DNA of 64,000 bases from Metellina segmentata (Eukaryota > Arthropoda > Arachnida > Araneae > Tetragnathidae): NCBI GenBank assembly GCA_947359465.1, contig OX375881.1:72811914-72875913 (forward strand). The letters run 5' to 3'. The notes beneath the pieces are model-generated. The model was not told where the DNA came from. It worked only from the letters and a program-made list of their open reading frames with translations, and made no database searches. A program made the translations under genes and the position numbers. Shown here piece after piece: positions 14,161 to 24,420 of this stretch (its first letter is position 1; each line of letters opens with the position of its first letter).

Positions 14161-15548
14161 CACTCATTGCCATAAAAATTTGTGCACCAAGAAATAATTG
14201 AAGGATCGTAACGAAACTTGGCATGAAGGTACATGTCGGCCAGGTATGCAAATGATGAGAAATGCAGCGTGAATGCGCATTCCGGTATGCCACTAGAGGG
14301 CGTTGAACTTTGTTCTCCTTGGAGTATAAAACAGGTAAGCAGAGCTTGTTTGAGTGTACTTAATCTTTTGTAAAGGTAACGCTGAGGTATACATGCCGTT
14401 ACGACGCCATCGAGCAGCTGTCAGAGTTCGAGAGGGGAAGAATCATCGGGGTGATGGAAGCTGGGCGGTCAGCTTGGCGAGTAGCTCGTCAAGTAGGCCG
14501 TTCTGATTTTACTGTGAGGAAGTGTTGGGACCAAGGGACAGAAGAGACGTCATTTACACGGCGACCAGGCTCATGACGCCCTCGACACACAAGTCGTCGC
14601 ATCATAGGAAACGTACGCGAAGAGCCAACTGCCTCATTGGCCGCTATCCAGACACAGGCAGCACCTTCACTACGGGCCCCTGTGTCTTCCCGAACCATCG
14701 CATGTCGCCTGGCTGAAGGACATCTGGTATCGCGGGGCCCATTACGTGAGCTGCCGCTGACATCCACTCACCGACGTCTCCGTTTCAAGTGGTGTCGCGC
14801 AAGACGGGATTGGACTGCAACGGAATGGAACCAGGTCGTCTTCACCGACGAATCTAGATTCAATTTGAGAAGTGATGACAATCATTTTCGTGTGTCTAGG
14901 CCCCGTGGTGAACGCCTCAATCCTGTCTTCGCTGTACAGCGACACACCGCTCCCACAGCTAGTGTGATGGTATGGGGTGCTATTGCTTACGATACACGGT
15001 CACCCCTAATATTGATGCATGGCACAATGACAGCCCAGCGGTACGTCCATGACATCCTTCAGCCACATATGATGCCACTCATGGCATGCTCCCAGGAGCC
15101 ATTTTTCCACAAGACAATGCTCGGCCACACACAGCAAGGATGTCACAAGACTGCCTCCGCCACATTACCACCCTTCCCTGGCCTGCTCGATCCCCAGATG
15201 TGTTACCAATCGAGCATATCTGGAATCATTTGGGACGGCAAGTTAAACACCCTACGAGTTTGGTCGAACTAGAGGCACGTTTACAGCAACTGTGGAACGA
15301 GATGTCTCAGGATATCATACGGAACTTGTATGCCTCAATGACCGCTCGTATCGCATCGTGCATTCGCGCTAGAGGGGTCCAACAAAGTACTAAAACTTCT
15401 GTTCATTTATACTTTTTTCTGCAATAAATGACCCTTTTTCTTTGATTTTCTAATCACTTACTCATATCAAAGTAGTACTTACATGTGTAAAATCTCTCTT
15501 CCTTTTGACGACTTTTTCTTGGTGCGCAAATTTTTATGGCAATGAGTG
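14161..15548 (+). mobile_element. Tc1-like transposon, full length, inactivated
   Basis: Terminal inverted repeats of about 34 bp begin CACTCATTGCCATAAAAATT at the left; the reverse complement of the right end is the same, with one T/C difference further in. TA flanks both sides (14159-14160 and 15549-15550). At 1,388 bp it has the normal size of an autonomous Tc1 element. The transposase frame between the ends carries an early frameshift, one in-frame stop and a second frameshift. Confidence 0.93.
14393..15427 (+). pseudogene. Tc1-like transposase (D-D-E), broken
   Basis: ATG at 14393 (MPLRRHR), then a frameshift into the frame starting at 14400 (YDAIEQLSEFERGRIIG: helix-turn-helix DNA-binding region). 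A TGA stands at 14574-14576 inside the linker that normally reads R-R-P-G-S-G-R-P-R. The same frame continues to the first catalytic Asp in VVFTDESRF (about 14841). A second frameshift near 15086-15100 moves to the frame ending at 15427, with the second Asp at 15113 (PQDNARPHTAR) and the Glu at 15212 (SPDVLPIEHIWNHLG). I count 32 residues between the second Asp and the Glu, against the canonical 34. The C-terminus ends near IASCIRARG. It would have cut and pasted the element at TA sites. Confidence 0.9.
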
Positions 15549-15550
15549 TA

Positions 15551-15889
15551 TTTCAATGGTTTAATGTACTGTCGTATTAGGAATTTTACTTTTTACTACA
15601 ACAGTGTATATTATTATTTATTAGATTGTTTAATTAATTAAAACATAAAAGTATATTTAGTACTAAACAGTATAAGCCAAAAGGTAAGAAAGAGAATATC
15701 TGCTTAATAGTATTACACTTATTTTTGTTCGAATGAACGATGTACATTATACACTACTGTTTGTGAAAATTTCAACACTATCGAAAGAATCGTCAGAAAT
15801 AAATGAAATTTATTTCTTTTATTAATGTTGTTGTTTAAATAACCGATAAATTTACAGACCAATAAAACAAAAATAATGGCGAAAATCGA
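15551..15889. other. AT-rich spacer, nothing recognised
   Basis: No open frame or repeat end recognised between the two Tc1 elements. Confidence 0.5.
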
Positions 15890-17304
15890 TATCTTGTGTA
15901 GCCACTATACGCATCAATAAGAGCATGACATCGAATCACAAATTCTAAATGTCATGCTGATGAATGCCAATCCAGATGGCCAAAATTCAACTGTATTCTC
16001 TGCCCAACTGGCGGTACGAGTCGCCGACCGATATAACCCCAGACACGCTCACTGGGTGCTAGGAATCATGCAAGGAATCTAGGAAAATATATTGAACATG
16101 CAGGCATTGAAAGAAGGGGTACATGTCGAGCACTGAAAAAGGCCTATACATTCCGAGCAACATGTGGACGGGAATTGTCTTGCTGAAATACAGTTCCGGG
16201 AATGAGTTTCAAGTGTTGTAGAACCTCGGCCTCCTCAACTTCCTTGATGTAACACCCGCTGTTCAGCGTCCCCACAATTTTTAGTAAGCGAGTTCGCCCA
16301 TGATATCCAATAGCACCCCAGACAATAACTTCAGGCGTTCGTCAAGTATTGCTGAATAAAACACTCCGGGAGAAGGCGTTCACCTCTATCGCCTCTGACG
16401 AGTACGCGTCCATCGTTATAATTCAGACTGTAGTAGACTCATATGAGAGGACGACTTGTTGCAAATCGGCACGCCATTGACCTCAATGAAGATAAATTTC
16501 CCCTCGTCACCCTTAATGACATAAATGCAGTGGCAAAATCAAAATTCAAGGACAAGACCATCAAGTTGAAACATCAGATCTGCGAACTAACTACAAGCAG
16601 ATCACTTGCCAAAACCATAGTAAGACTGAGAACTGGACACCTTAAGGGAATGAAAATTCAGCCGGATGGAACAAGAACATATCCCAGTTGTAAAAACTGT
16701 GATACAGAATTAAGTCCCAAACACGTCCTCTCTTGCCCGGCCATCTTGGCGAGCATTCAACAAATTAGTGACTCTCCCTTGGAGGACCTGAACTCGGACA
16801 ATTGCCTTAAAATAGCTCAGATTGTGTGGACCGTGCGTGGCCCTATTTGAAGTGTTCTATCCATGGACAAGACAACTACAACAACATTGACTATGTTGGT
16901 GAGCCTATTTTAGTCGGAGGCGTCATTGGTTTAGCGTCAAGGGAATTCTGCGCAGAGAAATTCTTGCACGTAACCCATGGCCTAGCAGAGGTCGACACAC
17001 CTGTAGACGTGCTCCCATATAGGGCCAATCCACGAGAGGATGCTGTATGGTCTGTCACTGCCATGTGGATGAGATGTCTGTCATCCGAGGGCGACGTTAT
17101 ACTGCCTGGCCCACTGCTGTGGTTTCAACTTGTCCGATTATCCGTGGACCATCTCTTCCACACGCGCATCACTGCTGTGGCATTGCGCCCCGTGCGAGTG
17201 GCGATTTTATGATATAAAAGTGCACCCTCATGGAGGCCGATCATGCGGCCTCGTTAGAACTCTGTTAGTTGTTCGTATTACATTCTGCGTTTTTGGCGAG
17301 ACAT
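15890..17304 (-). pseudogene. Second Tc1-like transposase, minus strand, split by a LINE fragment
   Basis: On the minus strand an ATG at 17302-17304 opens MSRQKRR, followed by a YEQLTEF...RGRMIGLHEG helix-turn-helix and ATAVMRVWKRWSTDNRTS. The DNA-binding half runs down to about 16890 (PLTLNQ block). The homology then stops and resumes at about 16440 with NYNDGRVLVRGDRGERLLPE and continues through a frameshifted D-N-S-R-P-H region (near 16190) to ALIDAYSGYTRY at 15890. The stretch holding the first catalytic Asp (F-S/T-D-E-S-R) is missing at the break, where LINE sequence sits. Several stops and frameshifts are present. The plus-strand frame at 16826-17212 is a shadow of this relic. I could not define the terminal inverted repeats. 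Confidence 0.8.
16441..16887 (+). mobile_element. LINE 3' fragment nested in the Tc1 element
   Basis: A 135-codon frame (16443-16850) reads as the end of a LINE ORF2 after the RNase H domain: SRSLAKTIVRLRTGHLKGM followed by a C-x2-C...H-x4-C zinc-type motif (CKNCDTELSPKHVLSC). It closely parallels the minus-strand LINE fragment at 37.1-37.9 kb (STIARLRTGHFKGM, then CRYCPQSQLTPDHVFDC). After the stop a short tail ends in GACAACTACAACAACA, matching the (CAA)n tails of this LINE and of the SINE in the window. Both sides are Tc1 transposase sequence, so the LINE inserted into an existing Tc1 copy as a 5'-truncated insertion. I could not identify a clean target-site duplication. Confidence 0.8.
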
Positions 17305-17453
17305 ATTGACTCATAATCAATAATATATAGCAGTCAAACGACGATACACACATTTCAACGAACCTTCACAATGTTTTTATACACGACTCACTTGGGAATT
17401 TAGAGGGTGTTTCTCGGCCCACACATGTGTGATCGCTTTGTAATTCTAATCAT
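17305..17453. other. Spacer, nothing recognised
   Basis: Upstream flank of the minus-strand Tc1 relic; its inverted repeat should lie here but was not identified. Confidence 0.4.
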
Positions 17454-17537
17454 TTGCATTTCCTAAGCTATTTTGCATATCCTAAGCTATTTTGCATATC
17501 CTAAGCTATTTTGCATATCCTAAGCTATTTTGCATTT
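17454..17537. repeat. 19-bp tandem repeat, about four units
   Basis: The unit CCTAAGCTATTTTGCATAT begins at 17462, 17481, 17500 and 17519 with nearly identical copies; partial units flank on both sides (TTTGCATTTCC). Each unit carries an ATTTTGCATAT core that resembles a POU/octamer-type site, though this may be chance. Confidence 0.9.
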
Positions 17538-19655
17538 CCTGCAAGTTACGTTAATTTATACGATTCCATCATGGTTTTGCAATTTTCAAACAGTAGTGCA
17601 TTAGGATAAGACTTATTTGTTTCGACACACAAAGTAAATGAATGCTATATAGGAGTAAGAAAAAGCTTAAGAATTATCTATATATGGACAGTACAATAGA
17701 ATTAATTACATGAAGTCATTTATACGCTGCAATTATCTTCGTATTTATACGATTATTTTTGTAATTAAGATTCAATTCAAATCTGATACGTATATCAACT
17801 TTGCAATTCAATATTTTTTGGAATCAAGTACAATATGGCAGTATCTGAATAGTTTATGGAATAAACGAGAGGATTGTTATTTTAAATTCAAACGAAGATT
17901 GAAAAATAATCATTTAAGTTCAGTTCCTTTTAGAATGTAACTCAAAACTATTTGCATTTTTGTCACATTTAAACAAAAATCTTAACATTTTTATTATTAT
18001 TAAGCACTAACAAATTCAAAATGCACTTAAATAAATATTTAAAATAAATATTCCAGTTCGTTTTCTAACCTGGAACCAAATTCTATGAAGAATTTTTAAG
18101 TAATAATTTATTAATCATTAATTTTTATTATTTTTAATAAATTTTATTAATGATTATAGTTATTAATTATCGCTATTTTTCAAGACATTTACATAACTAA
18201 AAAAAATATACGATGGTTCTTTAAGAGGGATATCTCGATTAAGCTTTTAAACTTCTCTATTGATTTCTAATTTATCCTACTTGCTCAATTTTCAGATAAA
18301 AATAAATGGCTTCATTGCTAATTACTTAATCGCTTTCGGAATAAAAGAAAAATATACCAATTCTGGATTTCCTTTCGGTTGTTTTAAAAGAAGGATTAAA
18401 TGCCGTATTTTCTTGTATTACTTTCAATGAATAAATTTCCTAAAGATATGTTTGGAACCAAAGTGGTCGAATTTTCTAAAAGATTATTTCAGTTTTAACA
18501 AGTTCCAAATAGTGTGTGTGTTAGAATAAACAAAGCAATTTACTGTAGTAAGACTTTCTTTAAATATTCCAAATATATATACTAGTTAATACGGTATTAA
18601 TGAAATCAAGTTGGTCGTCTTTAACAAAAAATTATGTTTCAATTTTAAAAAAAGTGTAATAATTTTCTTTTTGTAATATTTTCTATTTACATTTTCTGAA
18701 TAGTTTTTAAATTAAAAATATCTCACTCAAGCAAAATATTTACTGAATTTTAAAACATAATCAATTTCAGAATAAATCAACACTGAAAATTTTAATTAAT
18801 CCCACAGAGAGAGCAACTATGTTACTCTTCAAATAGAAAATTTCGTAATTGATCACCCAACAAAATGAATTAATCTATTTCATTTGTAATTTATTTTATG
18901 AACCTCTTATTTTCATAATGGAGAAATTTTTCTTAGTCACAAAATGCGATTGAAATTTTGAATTTTTTGACTGATCTTGCATAACAGCATTGAATCAATT
19001 AAGCTTAGAATTAATTGCCAATTTGTTATCATTTTGTATTTCTTTTTGTTATGTAATACGATGATCAAATTTAAGGTAAATTCTGGCTCTACATTAGTAA
19101 AAAGTTCGAACGTTCCATTCGTTTGCTATCCTATTTCCTCACATATAATAGGGCAATATGTCGGGTAAATCGCCAAAATTCATGTGATGGAACTACAATA
19201 AGACTTATTTCTATCAACCTTCTAATTAAATGGACTGAGAAAGTGAGCGTAGTAGTGAGATCTAAGAAGTGTAGTTTCACATGGACCTGAGGACTTTGAT
19301 TTTTGAAATACAGTTTGGTGTTTTTAATCATTGCATTAACAGATATTCAAACCGTCCGATCGAGAAATTAGCACGAAGCTGCACTCACTGCCATATATTT
19401 TATTAAAAGGTCTATGGTTTTCTCGGAGTTAGTGTAATCCACCTGTACTTATGGTATACTGTTTTACGGGAAGTTTACATGTTGACTTCGTTTCAAGTTT
19501 CCCGTCTGGTTGTAATTCAGCCATAAAAATCGATGTAAGGATTTCTCACGAAGTCTTTTAATAACTAATCTGAGTTAACACGTATTGATAGTGTTTCTAT
19601 CCCTTTTTTTTAACTAAAGATCTAATAACAATGTACAGTTTCATAGATCTTTAGT
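17538..19655. other. AT-rich stretch, no gene recognised
   Basis: About 2.1 kb, very AT-rich. Open frames of 63-76 codons (for example 17710-17940) show no recognisable motif. Confidence 0.5.
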
Positions 19656-19659
19656 CAGA

Positions 19660-20220
19660 CTGAAGAATATCAAATGTGCATTCTTAACTTTAGAAATCTT
19701 TACATGGATAATTCCTGAAGAACTTTTAAAGGTCAGGACTAGATTTGGGGGTTGAAAAATTATAAAAAAAACATTTGATTAGCAGAACTATGTGCAGCAA
19801 AAATCTCTACATGTATTGTTGTGTAACTTAAAATTACCTCTAACCTGCTGATGGTGAATTCAAACATCTCAAACTCACAAAACATCTTTTCTAACAAAAA
19901 TTATCGACCACAACTGAGTTTTAACATGCTCTATAGTGTTTCTCTCTATGTTTTTAATAGAAGAGTTAAAAATCCGGCTCTTTTCAGACTGTTACATTTC
20001 AGTATCGTATTTTTAACTTTAAAAACTTTACCATGGAGAATACCTGAAGAACTTTTAAAGGCAAAAACAGATAACAGGGTCGGAAGAATTGAAAACAGCA
20101 AATCTTATTATCAGCACTAAACTTTCCAAAAACCTCTACAGAAATAGCTGTTGCTGAATTTAAAATTACCCAGCTGAACTTGCTGTTGAAGAATACTAAA
20201 CATACTGAGTCACCCAAGAA
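19660..20220. repeat. Degenerate direct duplication, offset about 328 bp
   Basis: A segment with TTAACTTTAGAAATCTTTAC and CCTGAAGAACTTTTAAAGG near 19690 recurs near 20015 in similar form, and the following AAATTACC...CTGCTGA/CTTGCTGTTG segment also recurs. Copies are clearly diverged. The 19851-20120 open frame crosses the duplication and has no recognised domain. Confidence 0.6.
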
Positions 20221-21124
20221 AGCATTCTTCAACATACAAATAAAGCATCCGAATTGCTCCCACCGACATCATAAAACGACATAACGATCGAAGTAAACAC
20301 ATTCTATTATTGAATAGTAGCCCACCCTCGGAAGCCTCTTTCTCCATCTTAGGCAGTTTTATTGGGAAAGCCACAAACGATGCTTTATGGTTTATTTAGT
20401 TTCCCATCGAGGAGCATTGAAAGGTCATTAATGCTTCAGTAGCATTTGTATGGAGGCCAAAGCTTATGGTTAAGACCTCTTTTGTACACATCGGTGAGCA
20501 AAGCTTGGGATGTTTTCTTCCCACTAGCTATGGGGGTTAATCGTTAGTAATACTACACGATCAGTGTGTGTAAGGAATAGGGCTCTTTGGTAAGGTTCTT
20601 AATGGAAAAGCAAACATCTTCTTCCCTTAAGAGGGACTAGGAAAATGTCTCTTGTGGCACTGGGTAGCACACTAAAATATAAACATCGGAACATTTTTTT
20701 TCAAAGTGCATTAAAGTGCAAAACTTGAGAAGACCATTATTTTTACAAGTTAATAATTGAACTAAGCAGCCTGTATCAATTTACATAACCGATGATATCA
20801 TTAAAAAGGTGACACATTTTCAAATTTTGAAATCATGAAGACAGTGTCTCTCGTATGGGAATGGGTTCTACCGCAGGAACTCATCCACGACCTCAATCTC
20901 TGAAAGCAAAGACAATGCAAGACCAAGGAGGTAATACAGGCCACTACAAAAACTACCACCTTCTATATTTTCTTTTCAATTTTCACAGTTTACACTATCA
21001 CTTCTGTCTCATAGCACCGAATGTAGTCATCATTTCAGTTCAAAGAATTTTCACACGTCAACTTCTGTTCTTGTTATTAATTTTACTTATTCAGGTTGGT
21101 AATTCTTGCCATAACTTTTTATAA
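20221..21124. other. Unrecognised stretch
   Basis: Slightly less AT-rich between 20300 and 20670, with no clear frame on either strand. I cannot assign it to a family; it could be an old repeat. Confidence 0.4.
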
Positions 21125-21350
21125 CTAGGAGGCCCCGTCCCCTGCACGCCAACCTCCGGGAATTGCTGCACAGTCACATTTGGTTTGCTTCGCAAGCCAA
21201 CACTCCTTTAGCATATCCCGTTTGTTTTGCTTCGCAAACCAACACTCCCATCTCAGAATCAATCTCCTGCGACGGCGAAACCTCCGCCACCTGCTCGCCT
21301 AACTTTTTTATAATTCCCCCATTCAGGTTACTTCACCGTGCAAAGTAGGC
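21125..21350 (-). mobile_element. Helitron/Helentron-like 3' end, diverged
   Basis: CTAGGAGGCCCCGTCCCCTG followed by CACGCCAACCTCCGGGAATTGC parallels the minus-strand 3' end of the element at 62.6 kb (CTAGGGGGCCCGCCCCCTGC, then TCGC...CCAACCCCCGGAGAATTGC). On the minus strand the terminus reads ...CTAG|T, as for the two complete copies. Downstream are small hairpins of the GCTTCGCAAGC kind. The 5' end was not found. Confidence 0.6.
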
Positions 21351-22152
21351 TGAGAACTCTACTGCTCCTTAAATTTTGCATGCTAGTGTAAATAATTATT
21401 GACTAATCTTTAATGATATGGCCTTGACAATGGTATTATTTTTTGTCATCCCGACGGAAAGAGGCCGTTACCAAGTCTTGCCACCAGAATTCAGAATGCA
21501 TCTTCAATGCAATTTCCGAACTACCTCAAGGCCAGAACTGTCAACTTAAGATTAAGCAAAACTTTCTTGACAGCACATCTGTATGATAGAGTATTTCTGT
21601 AAAACAAAAAAAAATGTAGGGGTCTACTTTTTCCGTGGGTATTCATAGACCCTGTTTAGTAGCTGGTAACGTAACTTTAAATGCATGTAACTGGATTTTT
21701 CTGCATGTATCCCATGGAATTAGTAAATCCTAATCCAGCACAAACTTCAATCATTGTTCAGATATTCTGCGTACTTTCTAATGCTGAGTGGACAGCAAAT
21801 TTCGTTAATCTTGGGCAAGCATTAGAGGAAATCGAACTTGTTGTACTTACTGAGAACTCTATCGTGAAGTCAAATAATTCGAAACTTGAGCAGGCAGAAA
21901 AATCTAGACTTGCTGTCATGACTAGATTTCGTTCAGCTCTACGTTTTTTATCATACGGCTTATGAAACTATTTAATAAAGTTGGCAGTAAAAAAGCTGAA
22001 AGCAATAAATTTTTAGGAGCTGCCGGTCGAAACCATCTTGTGTGATGTTGTGAAGTGAACCTTGTGTGATGTTGAATACCACAAGATATAAATTGAAAAT
22101 AAATACATTGGTTAGTGGCATCCAACCATTTTCAATTATCTTTTTATAAACA
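21351..22152. other. Unrecognised stretch with a 94-codon frame
   Basis: A frame at 21681-21965 encodes a hydrophilic second half (LEEIELVVLTENSIVKSNNS) but no recognised domain, and it has no supporting splice or promoter evidence. It could be a repeat relic. Confidence 0.35.
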
Positions 22153-22896
22153 ACTAGCCACAGCGTGGATAACTTGGCGTTGCCTGTGCCCGTGGTGTAA
22201 GGTATGCATCTGGTGTAAAATTTTCAGCAGATTTCAAATCCGTTGAAATTTTTAATCTATCTTTAACGATCCCGTTTTTACAAAAAAAAAAAAAAAAAAA
22301 ACTGAACAATGGCAGTCAAATGTTTTTAATATTTTTGCTTTCTTTCGCTGAAATCGTAAGAGAGCTGGAAATGTAATATGTTTATTTTTGGAACACGAAT
22401 GTTAGCGTGACTTCACATTGCAAAAATATAAAATGTATTAAATTTAAAAATTTTATTTCTTTAAAGAAAATTATATTTTTAGGTATCGATCTGATGTGAA
22501 ATTTTCCGCAGATTTCAAATCTTTAGAGGATTTTTTAGGAGATAGAAAAAAGAGCTACATAACTCCAGTTAAAAGTTTATTTGTTTTTTATCGTCTGCTG
22601 GAAAATCATTCCTCCGCGGAAAATGAAAACGGAAGAAATAAATTAAGAATCTGTGATCCAGTGGCTTGGCACCACCAATCTTTATGCTATTGCCATTCCA
22701 AAACAAACAATAATAATTAAATTTGTACGAAATTTATTTTAAAATGTTCTATATTGAATTTTAAAAATCGGGTGCGATAGAAAAATCGCAAAAGATTCGG
22801 ACTACCTGTGTGAAAAATCCTTTTATTGTAATTGCCATAGATACGTCAGGACAGTTCACACAAGCACGCAAACACTTCCTTTTATAATAGTAGATA
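22153..22896 (+). mobile_element. RTE-like non-autonomous element
   Basis: Starts ACTAGCCACAGCGTGG, similar to the ACTAGC...CCGTG starts common in RTE-clade derived short elements, and ends with GCAAACACTTCCTTTTATAATAGTAGAT-type sequence; the same ending (CAAACACTTCCTTTTATAG) closes the element at 28.2 kb. Inside, a segment (GCAGATTTCAAATC) occurs twice, near 22225 and 22508. The 22496-22720 open frame is not a recognised protein. Confidence 0.55.
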
Positions 22897-24292
22897 AGTT
22901 AAAATCCAATTGAAGCCTATTCTGTTGTTAATTCTAATAGTTTCCTATTCTGTTTGTGTAATTTGTATGGTATTCACAAAACTTTCTTGAGAAAAAGCTT
23001 ACTTAAAAAGCACAAACATAAATGATACATTACTCTCGAAAGATGAAATTAAGTGTAAACATTAAGGCTCGCCTTGGTGGCCAAGTAAGATAAGCGGCAC
23101 ATTGGTTACCAAGGGTGTGCCTTCCCTGCCTTAAGAATACATTTTGTTATTCTATAATTAATATAATTTTTTATAATAGTAATTACCATAATGGACAGTA
23201 TTTTTTTGGAAATATATGTTTAAATATACCCAAAAGAACACAGATAGGGATGCAAATTTAGTACATTTAATTCTACAAATTTAAAATTTAAAATATTAAT
23301 AAATATTTTTTAGTTTTCTTTCAGCTCCAGTGTAGTGTAAAATTTACTTGTCAGAGTTGTGTTACTTTCTTTAGAAGCTATTACATGTTAAATAATTATG
23401 AGTAACAATTAGAAAGAATCATAACTAAATTGAAAAGCATAAGTGTACATAAAACACACAAGTATAAATGCTTTCTTGAAACGTGAGACTAAGTCTCTTG
23501 ATTATGAAAGATGATATTATCTACACAAATAATAAAGAAACATGTTGCAATAGAACTGTTCAAAACTCATTTGATTAAAACAAACTCAGAATAGCAATAA
23601 AGCTCTCTCTCTCTCTCTCTCTCTCATTATAAATAAATTATAATCTTAGATTTCATTTTCATTTTCTGATTCCAGGAGTATTTTTATCCTTTTTCATTAG
23701 GCGTTAAATTGGATACTTGTGTACTTGTCATTAATGTACAAAAGGAAATGTATATAAGTTAATAAAGCGTATAAATTAGAAAACAGGAATTTGTTTTAAT
23801 AAAAGGTTTCAGTCATAAGGTCTTCAAAGGTTTATTGATGAACAACTTTTAGCCCGTAGACTAAAAATAAATTTTCTCTTCAATATAAATCCGAAATAAA
23901 AAAAAGCATTCAAAATGTTTTATGATGTAGTGTTACTATTCTGGTATCTTGGATATAAACTGAGATTCGAACCAATGTGTCAAGATTTCGAGGAAAAATA
24001 TGACGTGCACTTCATATTACATTTCGGTTTTTATTTGGCATTTCGAGTAAAAAATTCTGCAGCGTTTTCTAGAAGATCATAAAACTTTGAGCGCATTGGG
24101 AATGTTTCGATTTACAATCTAAGCTATAAAATGTCTGAGAGTTTTTTAACCAATGCATGAATAGTGTGAAATCGTGTAAGAATCGTTACATCACAACTTT
24201 TATGGATCTTACATTTTCTTTCTTTATTGCTTATGTTTTTAATGAGATGCTTTTGAATATAAAGTCGTGATTATTCTAAAAGCAACCAATAG
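22897..24292. other. AT-rich stretch with a (CT)n run
   Basis: No gene recognised. A (CT)n microsatellite of about 27 bases lies at 23599-23625. Confidence 0.55.
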
Positions 24293-24420
24293 TATACTGG
24301 TGTGGAAAAATTAAGGATAAGACAATTTTTTGAATGCAATATCCGGCAGAACTGTTTCATATCGACCCAAATCATACCATACGATCCCCAAGATGTGAGA
24401 ATTTAGGACTAGCGATCAAA

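Noticed and set aside
16826..17212. 128-codon plus-strand frame as a gene
   Set aside because: It is antisense to the readable Tc1-like transposase N-terminal half on the minus strand.
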